A DNA stretch of 64,000 bases from Maribellus maritimus (GTDB lineage Bacteria; Bacteroidota; Bacteroidia; Bacteroidales; Prolixibacteraceae), in the NCBI RefSeq assembly GCF_022267315.1, contig NZ_JAIKLE010000003.1, positions 233,148 to 297,147 on the forward strand, read 5' to 3'. Below are positions 27,062 through 36,671 of the stretch, one piece after another (within the stretch, counting starts at the first letter, position 1; every line of letters starts with the position of its first letter). The translations under genes and the position numbers were made by a program. The notes under the pieces are model-generated. The model was given only the letters and a program-made list of their open reading frames with translations. It was not told where the DNA came from and searched no databases.

Positions 27062-27943
27062 TTACATTTTCACATAATCCTGGCTATTTAACCATTCCAC
27101 ACTTTTTTGGCAGCTTACAATTGGTTCAAAATTGTACTCTTCTACCTCAACAATACCATACTTAAATCCTGATTTTTCTTTTTCTGCAAATATCGATTCA
27201 AAGTCAATGTTTCCGCTGGCACCAACTTCCTCTTTGTCTTTAATATGCCACAATTCAAATCTTCCCGGATAGGTATTAAAATAATCCACAGGTTCTTTTC
27301 CTCCTTCAATAATCCAGTACAAATCCAACTGAAACATCACTTTTTCAGGATCTGTTAATTCCAACATCCAGTCGTAAACAGGTTTACCTTCCAGCTCAGT
27401 TGTAAACTCATTGGCATGATTATGGTAACCAAAACGGATTCCCGCAGCATTACATTTTTCACCAACGGCGTCAAAATAGGCACAATACCGTTTCAACCCA
27501 TCCATACTTTCATATCCAACACCCCCCATCCAGGGCTGAACAATCCATTTCACACCTGCTGCTTTGTGCGCTGCAATACATTCATCCCACCAGGCCATAG
27601 TACTTTCCCAATTGGTTGAATCCGGCACATCCTGGCCGGTGTGTGAGCCCAAAAACTGCAAACCATTTGTTTCACACAACTCCTTAAAAGCAACCGGTTC
27701 CATTCCGTAAAATTTACCTTCTCCATAACCTGCGGCTTCCACAAACTTGTACCCTATTTCGCCTACTTTTGCAACAGTACCTTCAACATCAGAATTCATA
27801 GCTTCGCGAACCGAATACAATTGTAAACCAATAAATTTACCATCTTCGGAACCTGACTGCTGGCAAGAGAACATCCCCATTGAAGAAAAGGCCAGAATAC
27901 CGGCCATCATTAAGTTTCTAAAAAACAATTTTCCAGATTTCAT
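27062..27943 (-). CDS. Lipoprotein sugar phosphate isomerase/epimerase-like protein
   Basis: The 293-residue protein has a signal peptide and lipobox (MGMFSC), then a xylose-isomerase-like TIM barrel: GLQLYSVREAM, FGYHNHANEF with the conserved metal-region His, FQLDLYWIIEGG, and WHIKDKE. Such proteins act on sugars or cyclic polyols, often in Bacteroidota sugar-use loci. It stands alone here. Substrate unknown. Confidence 0.88.
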   Translation of the reverse strand: MKSGKLFFRNLMMAGILAFSSMGMFSCQQSGSEDGKFIGLQLYSVREAMNSDVEGTVAKVGEIGYKFVEAAGYGEGKFYGMEPVAFKELCETNGLQFLGSHTGQDVPDSTNWESTMAWWDECIAAHKAAGVKWIVQPWMGGVGYESMDGLKRYCAYFDAVGEKCNAAGIRFGYHNHANEFTTELEGKPVYDWMLELTDPEKVMFQLDLYWIIEGGKEPVDYFNTYPGRFELWHIKDKEEVGASGNIDFESIFAEKEKSGFKYGIVEVEEYNFEPIVSCQKSVEWLNSQDYVKM

Positions 27944-28085
27944 TTTTAAACAGATTTTCGTTTGATTATGGTTTCAAAATTAACTCTTTTTATGAATCAA
28001 AAATAAAGATAAAGTTTTTCAGCAAATCAATCAATAAATGTTATACAGGAACTTTACCATAGTGATTTACAAAAAAAATAAATAT

Positions 28086-28093
28086 TACCTTTG
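28086..28093 (+). promoter_or_regulatory. -7 box for the MarR gene
   Basis: TACCTTTG fits TAnnTTTG and covers a TTG at 28091 that would otherwise read as a start. This supports the ATG at 28115. Confidence 0.5.
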
Positions 28094-28114
28094 TCTTTTG
28101 GTAAATATGCTTTT

Positions 28115-28609
28115 ATGGATACTACTGAAATTCTAATTAAAATAAGGAAAATAGTACGTTCCATCAATTTGGAATCAAAAAAAATTCAAAAAGAATATGG
28201 CGTTAGCATTCCGCAAATTCTCAGTTTGAATTATTTAAACGAATCGAAAAATTACCAGACTACACAGGGAGAATTACGCAAATTTTTACACCTGAATTCA
28301 AGTACGACAAGTGGAATCATCAACCGGCTTGAAAACAAAGGTTTCGTTGCCCGTTTGCCGAAATCAGGTGATAAAAGAGTCGTTACCATCTCACTCACCT
28401 CAAAAGGAGAAAAACTTTTAAAACAAATTCCTTCCCTCCTGCATTTACAACTTTCAAACAAGCTGCAAACACTGGATGAGAACACACTGAAAAATGTGGA
28501 AGGTACCCTGGAACTGCTTGTTAATCTTCTGGAAATCGACCAAATTGAAGCCTCTCCAATGCTGACCATTGAAGATCATCTGGAAGAAAATACCTTAGAC
28601 AGGATATAA
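28115..28609 (+). CDS. MarR-family transcriptional regulator
   Basis: From ATG 28115 the protein has 164 residues with a winged helix-turn-helix: TTQGELRKFLHLNSSTTSGIINRLENKGFV, then the wing RLPKSGDKRVVTISLTSKGEKLL. It sits just upstream of ablA on the same strand with a 188-bp gap, so it may control the beta-lysine genes in response to osmolarity. That link is inferred from position. Confidence 0.9.
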   Translation: MDTTEILIKIRKIVRSINLESKKIQKEYGVSIPQILSLNYLNESKNYQTTQGELRKFLHLNSSTTSGIINRLENKGFVARLPKSGDKRVVTISLTSKGEKLLKQIPSLLHLQLSNKLQTLDENTLKNVEGTLELLVNLLEIDQIEASPMLTIEDHLEENTLDRI

Positions 28610-28746
28610 AATTTGTTTCTACAAAACATAATTGATTTAAATAAGAAACTTCCTCCAAAACATAATATTTCAGCACATTTACACACAAAGCACTAAAAAA
28701 CAACAAATTAATCCAACAAGAACAATAAAATACAGAATGTTCGTCT

Positions 28747-28777
28747 TTTGTCAGATCAAATATATTGAGTACTTTTG
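28747..28777 (+). promoter_or_regulatory. Bacteroidota promoter for ablA
   Basis: TTTG (28747-28750), 19 nt, TACTTTTG (28770-28777). This matches the -33/-7 consensus with ideal spacing and places the start of transcription about 15 bp before the ATG at 28798. A TTG at 28765 lies inside the promoter and cannot be the start codon. Confidence 0.82.
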
Positions 28778-28797
28778 TTCGCACAGAAACAATCTTT

Positions 28798-30117
28798 ATG
28801 GATATATTTAATGATATACAGCAAGAAATTGCAAAAAAAATTAAGCCGGACAGTAACATTTCAAACTGGAAAGACTGGAAATGGCAACTAAAGAACTCAA
28901 TCCAATCCATTGGAAAATTTGAACTTCTGACAGGTATAAATTTTCCGGAAGACGAAAAAGAAAGATTAAAAACAACATTGGAACGTTTCCCGTTGTCAAT
29001 AACGCCTTACTATCTTTCACTAATTGATAATAAAAACTATGAAAACGACCCGGTATTTAAACAGGCCTTCGCAAGTGTTGATGAGCTAAATATTTTAAAA
29101 ACAGATTTAAAAGATCCATTATCGGAAGATAGTGACAGCCCGGTAGAAGGTATTACCCACCGTTATCCGGACAGGGTACTTTTCCATGTTAGTAATATTT
29201 GTTCTATGTATTGCCGGCATTGCACAAGGAAACGAAAAGTAGGTGACGTTGATTCGATTCCCAATAAACAACAACTGTTAAAAGGAATTGAATACATCAA
29301 AAACACACCTCAAATCAGAGATGTGCTATTATCTGGCGGCGACCCGTTTATGCTTTCTGACGATTATATTGATTGGTTACTTTCGGAGATAACTGCAATT
29401 CCACATGTTGAAATTGTTCGCATAGGAACAAGAATGCCCGTAGTTTTGCCATACAGAATTACAGACAACCTTGTAAAAGTGTTAAAAAAATACCATCCGC
29501 TATGGATAAATACACATTTTAATCATCCGAGAGAAATTACATCATCGTCAAAAGAAGCGCTGGCTAAACTGGCCAATGCCGGATTCCCGCTTGGAAACCA
29601 GTCGGTGTTGCTGGCCAATGTAAACGATTGCCCCCGAATAATGAAAAACCTTGTTCATAAATTGGTACAAAACAGAGTTCGCCCGTATTACATGTATCAG
29701 TGTGATTTATCGGAAGGGTTGTCGCATTTCCGCACACCGGTCGGAAAAGGAATCGAAATTCTGGAGAGCCTCATCGGTCATACAACAGGATTTGCAGTTC
29801 CAACCTATGTTATTGATGCCCCTGGCGGCGGAGGAAAAATACCGGTAATGCCCAACTATATCATTTCCTGGTCGACAAATAAAGTGGTGCTTCGAAATTA
29901 CGAAGGTATTATTACTACTTATAAAGAACCGGAAAAGTATGAATCTAAATTTTGCGACCGTGATTGCGATAATTGCGATCTCGATTTACAACTTGATGAG
30001 GCAGACGAACAAAAAGCTTTAGGAATCGAACAGTTATTGTCGGATGAAGACTCCACAATTTCATTGGTTCCGGATAATAATGAACGTTATAACCGAAGGG
30101 AAGAAGATGCAGGATAA
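28798..30117 (+). CDS. ablA: Lysine 2,3-aminomutase
   Basis: This radical-SAM, PLP-dependent enzyme turns L-lysine into beta-lysine. The 439-residue protein has the cluster motif CSMYCRHC (residues 135-142) and PGGGGKIP carrying the PLP lysine. The C-terminal [12 protein letters not shown] is a zinc-binding-type cysteine patch. The overlapping next gene is the beta-lysine acetyltransferase, so this is the osmolyte pathway and not lysine fermentation. Confidence 0.93.
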   Translation: MDIFNDIQQEIAKKIKPDSNISNWKDWKWQLKNSIQSIGKFELLTGINFPEDEKERLKTTLERFPLSITPYYLSLIDNKNYENDPVFKQAFASVDELNILKTDLKDPLSEDSDSPVEGITHRYPDRVLFHVSNICSMYCRHCTRKRKVGDVDSIPNKQQLLKGIEYIKNTPQIRDVLLSGGDPFMLSDDYIDWLLSEITAIPHVEIVRIGTRMPVVLPYRITDNLVKVLKKYHPLWINTHFNHPREITSSSKEALAKLANAGFPLGNQSVLLANVNDCPRIMKNLVHKLVQNRVRPYYMYQCDLSEGLSHFRTPVGKGIEILESLIGHTTGFAVPTYVIDAPGGGGKIPVMPNYIISWSTNKVVLRNYEGIITTYKEPEKYESKFCDRDCDNCDLDLQLDEADEQKALGIEQLLSDEDSTISLVPDNNERYNRREEDAG

Positions 30118-30949
30118 AATTGAAAAATTAGGAAAATCGACAATACACCACGGAAAATTTAATGACAGAATCTATTTAATGAAGCTTCACCCGGAAAACG
30201 TGCCGGAGATTATCTCGGGCATGGAAGAACTGGCTGAAGAAAACGGGTACTCTAAGATATTTGCAAAAATACCACCTGAAGCGCTGCCCGATTTTATTTC
30301 AAATGAATTCTCGATTGAAGCTTTTGTTCCGCGGTTTTATAAAAACAAACAGGATTGTTTATTTGTATCGAAGTTTAAAGATGACAAACGGAAAAAGGTT
30401 CCAAAAAATGAGTTGAAAAATTTTCACGAACTTTTACACAATTCAGATTCAGTAAAATCAAAAAAGTTAAAATACAAACATTCATTAAAGTATAAACTCG
30501 AAAAATTAAGTCCGGAAGATATTCCTGCAATCACAGAAGTATTCTCAAGGGTTTTTGAGACCTATCCTTTTCCTGTTCATGATCCGGAATACATTTTAGA
30601 GACAATGGAGGAAGGAGAAACGCAATATTTTGGGTTAAAAGAAGGCAGTAAACTAATTGGCGTTTCGACAGCAGAGGTTGATATAAGCAACAAAAATGCT
30701 GAAATGACCGACTTTGCCGTACTGCCAGAGTACCGGGGACAAAATCTGGCGTTCAGGTTATTAACAAAAATGGAGCAGGAAATGAAATACAACAACATAA
30801 AAACTGTGTATACAATGGCACGGCTAAAAGCCCCGGGCATGAATAAAACTTTTCTGAAATCGGGATATCAGTTTACCGGGACGCTGCTGAACAACACCAA
30901 TATTTCGGGAAACATTGAAAGTTTGAACATCTATTATAAACATTTATAA
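30107..30949 (+). CDS. ablB: Beta-lysine N6-acetyltransferase
   Basis: The 280-residue protein has a C-terminal GNAT domain ([23 protein letters not shown]) and the AblB-type N-terminal half ([21 protein letters not shown]). It acetylates beta-lysine to N6-acetyl-beta-lysine, a compatible solute. The ATG at 30107 overlaps the ablA stop by 11 bp and follows a purine-rich GAAGGGAAGAAG. Longer in-frame starts lie deeper inside ablA and are less likely. Confidence 0.92.
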   Translation: MQDKIEKLGKSTIHHGKFNDRIYLMKLHPENVPEIISGMEELAEENGYSKIFAKIPPEALPDFISNEFSIEAFVPRFYKNKQDCLFVSKFKDDKRKKVPKNELKNFHELLHNSDSVKSKKLKYKHSLKYKLEKLSPEDIPAITEVFSRVFETYPFPVHDPEYILETMEEGETQYFGLKEGSKLIGVSTAEVDISNKNAEMTDFAVLPEYRGQNLAFRLLTKMEQEMKYNNIKTVYTMARLKAPGMNKTFLKSGYQFTGTLLNNTNISGNIESLNIYYKHL

Positions 30950-30950
30950 T

Positions 30951-31151
30951 ATGCACTTAGGAAAACTGTGTAAATATGCAGGGGAATGTCCGGTTTATCA
31001 GGATAAAATCAAAGATCTTGGCAAACCAATATTTTTGGTTCGTAATGTATTTTGCAATCGCGGAATAAAAGGCTGGAGCAATTGCAAAAGATTTAATGCA
31101 CTCGAAGCCGGAGAACCTGTAAATGAAAACACAACACCATATAAAATTTGA
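30951..31151 (+). CDS. Small four-cysteine protein
   Basis: The 66-residue protein has Cys7, Cys13, Cys35 and Cys45 (CKYAGEC and CNRGIKGWSNC), which could bind zinc or an iron-sulfur cluster. There is no signal peptide or membrane span. The gene begins next to the ablB stop and runs up to the next gene, so it belongs to the same transcript. I do not recognise the family. Confidence 0.7.
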   Translation: MHLGKLCKYAGECPVYQDKIKDLGKPIFLVRNVFCNRGIKGWSNCKRFNALEAGEPVNENTTPYKI

Positions 31152-31168
31152 AAAACGATAGTATAAGA

Positions 31169-31372
31169 ATGACAAAAGTGAACGACAAAACAGAACTGGA
31201 GATTATTGAATTCCTTGACGAAAATGGCCCAAGCTTTTTAGGAGAAGTAGTGAAAAATTTAAAACTATCCTATTCTAAAGGATTAAAACATACCAACCAA
31301 CTTCTTTCAAGAGGCATTATCAAACATTCTGATCCTCCATTACAATATGAACTAAATTCAGACCCAAAATAA
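31169..31372 (+). CDS. Small winged-helix-like protein
   Basis: The 67-residue protein reads like one winged helix-turn-helix: ELEIIEFLDENGPSFLGEVVKNLKLSYSKGLKHTNQLLSRGIIKHS. A TTG at 31148, overlapping the previous stop, is an alternative start that adds seven residues. It is followed 4 bp later by the symporter gene. It may be an operon-specific regulator; no target is visible. Confidence 0.65.
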   Translation: MTKVNDKTELEIIEFLDENGPSFLGEVVKNLKLSYSKGLKHTNQLLSRGIIKHSDPPLQYELNSDPK

Positions 31373-31376
31373 TTCA

Positions 31377-32804
31377 ATGCATTGGATTGATTATGTAATT
31401 TTTGCGGTTTACCTGATTTTCATGCTGGGAATCGGGTTCTATTTTATGCGAAAGAATAAATCTGCCGACGACTATTTTGTTGGTGGCAGAAAAATGGGTT
31501 CCTTTCATATTGGATTATCAGTGGTTGCCACCGATGTGGGTGGAGGCTTCTCCATTGGACTCGGAGGATTGGGGTTTATTATGGGCTTGTCGGGCACCTG
31601 GCTGCTTTTCACCGGGCTTATCGGTGCATGGCTGAGTGCAGTTTTATTAATTCCAAAAGTTTCAGAACTAGCTAAAATCCACAATTTTCTTTCGTTCCCT
31701 CAATTTCTAAAACAGTTGTATAACTGGAAAGTAGCTTTAATTGCCGGGATTATTTCGGCTATAGGCTACCTTGGCTTTACCAGTTCGCAAATTTTGGCCG
31801 GAGCAAAACTGGCATCTGCAACTTTTCCAAATATTTCGCTCGAAACTGCCCTTATTTTAATGGGTATAATAGCCGTTGTATATACATCAGTTGGTGGAAT
31901 TAAAGCCGTAATTTACACCGATACTTTTCAATGGATTTTATTGATGGGAGGACTAATTTTTGTTGGAATTCCGGTATGTTATTTTGGTATTGGCGGTTAC
32001 GACATTTTAAAGGAGACCTTGCCAGCCAGCTTTTTTAGCTTATCAGCAGTTTCGTGGCAACAAATTGTAAACTGGTTTATTACCATCGTCCCCATTTGGT
32101 TTATCGGGATGACGCTCTACCAGCGAATCTATGCAGCCGGAGATAAAAAAACAGCGCAACGTGCCTGGTTTATTGCCGGTTTATTTGAATACCCCGTTAT
32201 GGCATTCACCGGAGTAATTCTGGGTTTATTTGCCAAAGTTGCTTTTGAAAACGGCATTATCCACGCGGGAGCAAACGAAATATTAGATCCTGAAATGGGG
32301 CTTCCCATTTTGCTTCGAACCATTTTACCGGTTGGATTAACGGGGATAGTTTTGTCGGCTTACTTTTCGGCAATTATGTCAACTGCCGACAGTTGCCTGA
32401 TGGCTGCATCCGGAAACATTATTACCGATCTTTTGAACAGACACAATTCAGCAAAAATAATGTCGCTGTCACAAATAACCACATTGGCAATCGGAACAAT
32501 CGCTCTTTTTATTGCCTGGAAAGTTCCCAATGTTTTGGAGCTAATGCTGCACTCCTATTCTTTTATGGTTTCAGGTTTATTTATTCCTGTGTTGGTTGCA
32601 ATCTTTATCAAAAACAGAAGTACCAAAGGCGCATTCTGGTCAATGATTACCGGAGGTGGCATTACGCTTGCCCTGATAATCAGCCAAATTGAACTCCCTT
32701 TTGGACTGGATGCCAATATCTACGGAATTACATTTGCCATTCTTACATACCTGTTTTTTCATCTTTTTGATAAAAGAGATGCAATTCCTCAAGTTTCACA
32801 TTAA
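31377..32804 (+). CDS. Sodium:solute symporter (SSS family)
   Basis: The 475-residue protein has about 13 membrane helices and SSS signatures: SADDYFVGGRKMG near the N-terminus and the GIVLSAYFSAIMSTADSCLMA segment that forms the sodium site. It is transcribed with ablA, ablB and the two small genes, so it may import an osmolyte or a precursor such as lysine or betaine. Substrate is inferred from context only. Confidence 0.92.
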   Translation: MHWIDYVIFAVYLIFMLGIGFYFMRKNKSADDYFVGGRKMGSFHIGLSVVATDVGGGFSIGLGGLGFIMGLSGTWLLFTGLIGAWLSAVLLIPKVSELAKIHNFLSFPQFLKQLYNWKVALIAGIISAIGYLGFTSSQILAGAKLASATFPNISLETALILMGIIAVVYTSVGGIKAVIYTDTFQWILLMGGLIFVGIPVCYFGIGGYDILKETLPASFFSLSAVSWQQIVNWFITIVPIWFIGMTLYQRIYAAGDKKTAQRAWFIAGLFEYPVMAFTGVILGLFAKVAFENGIIHAGANEILDPEMGLPILLRTILPVGLTGIVLSAYFSAIMSTADSCLMAASGNIITDLLNRHNSAKIMSLSQITTLAIGTIALFIAWKVPNVLELMLHSYSFMVSGLFIPVLVAIFIKNRSTKGAFWSMITGGGITLALIISQIELPFGLDANIYGITFAILTYLFFHLFDKRDAIPQVSH

Positions 32805-32840
32805 ACGAAAAGGTTATTTTTGTGCCAACTATTTTTGGGA

Positions 32841-33773
32841 ATGAAAAACAAAGATTTTTTGGCATTTGCATCAGCTTTAGGTGCTGCATTTTTCTGGAGC
32901 TTCTCTTTTATTTGGTTTAAAATTGCCTACCAGGGATATAATCCGATTACAGTGGTCATTTTCAGGCTGGCAATCTCAGCTCTTTTAATGAGCGTTATCG
33001 CACTGGGGATGAAACGAATGCAAAAAATTTCGCAAAAAGATTTTCGTCTGTTTGTTTTGATGTCGTTTTTCGAACCCTTCCTTTATTTTATAGGAGAGAG
33101 CTACGGATTAAAATACATTTCCTCCACCGTTGCTGCCGTAATTGTGGCAACCATCCCACTCATCACACCGGTAGTTGCCTGGTATTTTTACCGCGAACGT
33201 GTAAAATGGATGAATGTTATTGGCCTTATGTTTTCATTCCTTGGTGTTGGACTGGTCGTACTAAACGGTTCATTTCATTTTGAAGCATCGCCACTGGGCG
33301 TTGGACTTGAATTTATGGCAGTTTTAGCTGCGATTTCCTATTCCATCGTTTTACGAAACCTGGTTGGGCGCTACAACACGCTCACCATCATTGTCTGGCA
33401 AAATCTTATCGGCGTAGTCCTGTTTTTACCTGTCTGGCTGATATTTGAGTTTAACGATTTTGTAACCCGCCCCTTTCATACGGAAGCTTTTCGGGCGATT
33501 GTTTTTCTGGCTGTTTTTTCTTCCACACTGGCCTTTATATTTTTTACCCAAAGCATTCGAAAACTGGGTGTTAACCGGTCAAATACCTTTATAAACCTGA
33601 TTCCGGTGTTTGTAGCTATTCTCTCTGTTTTTATATTGAATGACAGTTTAAGTTTGCAACAAATCACAGGAATTATAATCGTTGTGAGCGGACTATTTCT
33701 TGCACAATTGAAAAGAAAAAAGAAAAAGGGAGTTTTTGAAACCATTGAAATTACAACACAGCGGAAAGGATAA
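32841..33773 (+). CDS. EamA/DMT-family transporter
   Basis: The 310-residue protein has ten membrane helices in two EamA repeats: GAAFFWSFSFIWFK...VIFRLAISALLM, and later AISYSIVLRNLVG...VFSSTLAFIFFTQSIRKLG. I chose the ATG at 32841 because a TTG at 32820 lies inside a TATTTTTG -7 box (32815-32822). The exported compound is unknown. Confidence 0.9.
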   Translation: MKNKDFLAFASALGAAFFWSFSFIWFKIAYQGYNPITVVIFRLAISALLMSVIALGMKRMQKISQKDFRLFVLMSFFEPFLYFIGESYGLKYISSTVAAVIVATIPLITPVVAWYFYRERVKWMNVIGLMFSFLGVGLVVLNGSFHFEASPLGVGLEFMAVLAAISYSIVLRNLVGRYNTLTIIVWQNLIGVVLFLPVWLIFEFNDFVTRPFHTEAFRAIVFLAVFSSTLAFIFFTQSIRKLGVNRSNTFINLIPVFVAILSVFILNDSLSLQQITGIIIVVSGLFLAQLKRKKKKGVFETIEITTQRKG

Positions 33774-33804
33774 TCAAAAGTGAACAGTTTACGGTTACAA
33801 AAAA

Positions 33805-34308
33805 ATGAAAAAGATAAAATATAAAACACCGGAAGAATTAAAGATCCTTACGGATAAAACCAGGGCGGAAACACATGCTCTTATCAAGAAGCTCAAAAAG
33901 AAAAAGCCCAAAGAACTGGATGATTTTGTACACGGACTGCACATCGACGCGTTTTCAGAATTTAGTTGTCTCGATTGTGCCAACTGTTGCAAAACAATTG
34001 GCCCTAGGTTAACGGATAAAGACATCGACCGGCTGGCCAAGCATCTCAAAATGAAACCTTCTGAATTTCTGGAACAATATGTAGAAACCGATGAGGATAA
34101 TGATTTTGTTTTCAGAGAACACCCCTGCCCTTTTCTGTTACCCGATAATTATTGTATGGTTTATGAAAACCGGCCAAAAGCATGCCGCGAATATCCACAC
34201 ACCGACCGAAAACGTTTTTATCAAATATTAACCCTTTCTTTTAAAAACTGCGAAACCTGCCCGGTGGTTTATGAGGTTTTTGAAGAGATGAAAACAAAAA
34301 ACTGGTAG
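33805..34308 (+). CDS. YkgJ-family cysteine cluster protein
   Basis: The 167-residue protein has the YkgJ pattern CLDCANCC...CPFLL...YCMVYENRPKACREYP, with cysteines thought to bind zinc or iron-sulfur. The N-terminus is lysine-rich. It follows the EamA gene by 31 bp. Biochemical role is unknown for the family. Confidence 0.88.
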   Translation: MKKIKYKTPEELKILTDKTRAETHALIKKLKKKKPKELDDFVHGLHIDAFSEFSCLDCANCCKTIGPRLTDKDIDRLAKHLKMKPSEFLEQYVETDEDNDFVFREHPCPFLLPDNYCMVYENRPKACREYPHTDRKRFYQILTLSFKNCETCPVVYEVFEEMKTKNW

Positions 34309-34377
34309 AAAACAAGGCAAACACCTTTGGATTTCTCTGCATAATTTGTTTATTTTTATTTTACTAATTCAGACATA

Positions 34378-35184
34378 ATGGTCAAAATAAAAATGTTTTT
34401 GTTTACCATCCTTTTGTTGGCATGGAACGCCTCGTTTTCCCAATCTTCCAAAGTAAATTTTGAAACGATAAAAACTTTCGAAACAAAAGAAGCTCACCAG
34501 GGAATTGCCGTGGATGCAAATTATTTTTATACTATAAACTCACGAGGCATTGGGAAATATGATAAAAACAGTGGTGAATTTATTTCTGACTGGACAGACG
34601 ATTCCAACCAAATCATTCATTTTGACGGAGGTGTGGTAATAAACGAAAAGCTTTATGTTACGCATTCCAATTACCCCGGAATACCAATGACAAGTTCCAT
34701 CGAGATTTTCAATAAAAATACTCTAAACCATATTGAAACCCACAGCTTTGGAATCAGGTACGGCTCATGTACCTGGGCAGATTTTTATAATAACTTTTGG
34801 TGGGTGTGTTTTGCGCATTACGACAAATTTAAAAATGAAACAAATACAAATAGTAGCTGGACAACCCTGGTGAAATTTGACAAAAACTGGAAGGAGAAAG
34901 AATCATGGATCTTCCCTGAAAATGTACTTTCTGAATTTAAACCAATGAGTTGTTCGGGCGGTTCGTGGGGCCCCGACGGAAACTTATATGTGACCGGACA
35001 CGACAGCGCAAAAGTTTTTGTTTTGCAAATTCCGGAAATGGGATCCGTCCTTAAATACGTAAAAACGATAAAACTTGAGATTTTCGGGCAGGGAATTGCC
35101 TGGGACAGATCGGACAGAAAACATATTTATGGAATCATTCGGAAAAATAATCTGGTAGTAAAATCAAAAATAAATTTCAAATAA
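34378..35184 (+). CDS. Secreted beta-propeller-like protein
   Basis: The 268-residue protein has a signal peptide ending near ASFSQ and repeated short strand units with aromatic and Asp/Gly-rich turns (HQGIAVDANYFYTINSRGIGKYD; SWGPDGNLYVTGHDSAKVFVL; GQGIAWDRSDRKHIYGI). This fits a six-bladed beta-propeller. No catalytic residues are recognised. Confidence 0.7.
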   Translation: MVKIKMFLFTILLLAWNASFSQSSKVNFETIKTFETKEAHQGIAVDANYFYTINSRGIGKYDKNSGEFISDWTDDSNQIIHFDGGVVINEKLYVTHSNYPGIPMTSSIEIFNKNTLNHIETHSFGIRYGSCTWADFYNNFWWVCFAHYDKFKNETNTNSSWTTLVKFDKNWKEKESWIFPENVLSEFKPMSCSGGSWGPDGNLYVTGHDSAKVFVLQIPEMGSVLKYVKTIKLEIFGQGIAWDRSDRKHIYGIIRKNNLVVKSKINFK

Positions 35185-35256
35185 ACAATACAAACCAACG
35201 CTGACGCGGATTTGTAATCATATACCAATTGCAAAATCGGTATAACGAAATAAATA

Positions 35257-36213
35257 CTATTTTCTTTTGCCCAACCTTGTTGCAACAAAACTGATAATAA
35301 GTATCTGAACCGGATGGAAAATCATTATGGGAAGCAACATAATACCTGTAGTAGCCGATTGCTGAAACAATATTTTTGCAAACACAGTTCCATGCACCAG
35401 CGACTTTTTTGTTCCGCAAAACTGTGCTGTAATCTGATCTTCTGCGGTAAACCCCAATAAACGCGAAAAATAAGATGTAAAAAAATAAACAGCATAAAAA
35501 AGAAGGATAACTGCTGCAATTATCAGAGAAAGATCAAGCATATCAACCACACTAAAGACTTTATTTTCAAAAGAATGAGAAAAACTTTTGAAAATAATCA
35601 GCAGAATTACCGATTTATCAAACAAAGTCAGGTAGCGATTATATTTACGGGCATATTCTCCCCAATAGCGTTGAAGTAAGAGTCCTACAACCACAGGAAG
35701 TAATATTTCAGTTACCAGTTTTACATAAATTTCTCCCAAATTAAAATCGATGGCAGTTTGTTGTAAAAACAGCCCCATCCAAAGTGGGGTTACAACAATT
35801 CCAATCAGCCCTGAAATACTTGCATTAAAAATAGCTGCCGGAATATTCCCCTTTGCAATGGAAACCATTACTACCGATGAAGATACTGTAGAAGGTAATG
35901 CCGCCAGGAATAAAAATGCGAGCCAAATAATTTTTCCGTTTTCCGTTTTAATAAACGGATAAAAAGAAAGCACGATGGCAGGAAAAACAATAAAAGTGCT
36001 TAGCTGAACAAGTATGTGAAGTTTCCAGTTCTTCAAGCCTGATTTTATCTGTTGGGGACTCAACTTTAGCCCATAAAAAAAGAAAATCAAAGAAATGCCA
36101 ACACTTGCGATCAAGTCGAGAGGAACACTACTTTCAGGACTTCCCCACTGCGGGAAAAACCACGCTAACAAAATAACTCCGATAATGGCCAGGATAAACT
36201 TATCAATTTTCAT
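35257..36213 (-). CDS. SBF-like bile acid:sodium symporter family protein
   Basis: The 318-residue protein has nine to ten membrane helices and matches the SBF-like (YfeH) branch: GISLIFFFYGLKLSPQQIKSGLKNWKLH at the N-terminus, AALPSTVSSSVVMVSIAKGN at the sodium-site core, and FCGTKKSLVHGTVFAKILF in the C-terminal half. Substrate unknown. It is a single-gene unit next to the mobile-element region. Confidence 0.9.
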   Translation of the reverse strand: MKIDKFILAIIGVILLAWFFPQWGSPESSVPLDLIASVGISLIFFFYGLKLSPQQIKSGLKNWKLHILVQLSTFIVFPAIVLSFYPFIKTENGKIIWLAFLFLAALPSTVSSSVVMVSIAKGNIPAAIFNASISGLIGIVVTPLWMGLFLQQTAIDFNLGEIYVKLVTEILLPVVVGLLLQRYWGEYARKYNRYLTLFDKSVILLIIFKSFSHSFENKVFSVVDMLDLSLIIAAVILLFYAVYFFTSYFSRLLGFTAEDQITAQFCGTKKSLVHGTVFAKILFQQSATTGIMLLPIMIFHPVQILIISFVATRLGKRK

Positions 36214-36410
36214 TACTATTTCTGCTCCCTTACTTCAGCATATCAAAAAAATGAAATTCTGCATTAGAAAACTTTTGTAAAAATATTTGAGCTTACATCA
36301 CCGACAAAATTCCACAAGCCATTTTAAATAAAAACTTTATTTTGATAACATAAGAACTTGTATTAAAAGTCTTACAAATTCTTTCTCCGAACACTCATGA
36401 TAACATAGTC

Positions 36411-36479
36411 AAGTAGGTACAGGGAATTTCACCTCATACCTCTTAGAACCGTACGTGATTGTCTCCAATCATACGGCTC
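36411..36479 (-). other. Group II intron domains V and VI (3' end)
   Basis: On the minus strand, 36479-36445 folds as a domain V hairpin: GAGCCGTATGATTG, GAGA tetraloop, CAATCACGTACGGTTC, with the two-base bulge and the AGC triad of the catalytic core. The next 33 bases (to about 36411) form a domain VI-like stem. It directly follows the maturase C-terminal fragment. The intron is incomplete, so this is a remnant. Confidence 0.78.
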
Positions 36480-36482
36480 TTA

Positions 36483-36643
36483 TCATACAAACTTATACCA
36501 AATGGTACGGTGATAGAACTGGTAACGATAATGCCTGTACACATACTTTAAATGTGCAATGGCACGCTTTTTACTGTTCCTGAACCTTTTAAACCGGTTC
36601 CTTATCCATTTTATCAGTCGGTTATGCAGTCGGTGAAACCATC
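36483..36643 (-). pseudogene. Group II intron reverse transcriptase/maturase, C-terminal remnant
   Basis: The minus strand reads RWFHRLHNRLIKWIRNRFK, then RFRNSKKRAIAHLKYVYRH, then YRYQFYHRTIWYKFV and a stop. This is the basic C-terminal part of the maturase domain of group II intron proteins. About 50 residues remain. The 5' side stops at the REP-like hairpin at 36644, where the reverse transcriptase domain should continue. The gene is therefore truncated and inactive. Confidence 0.75.
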
Positions 36644-36671
36644 GCTGCCGCACGATTGCATCGTGTGGCTT
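36644..36671. repeat. REP-like element copy 1 (first hairpin only)
   Basis: A hairpin with arms GCCGCACGAT and ATCGTGTGGC (one G-T pair) and a TGC loop. It touches the transposase stop codon at 36671 and the maturase fragment on the other side. The second hairpin of the full element is missing. Confidence 0.85.
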
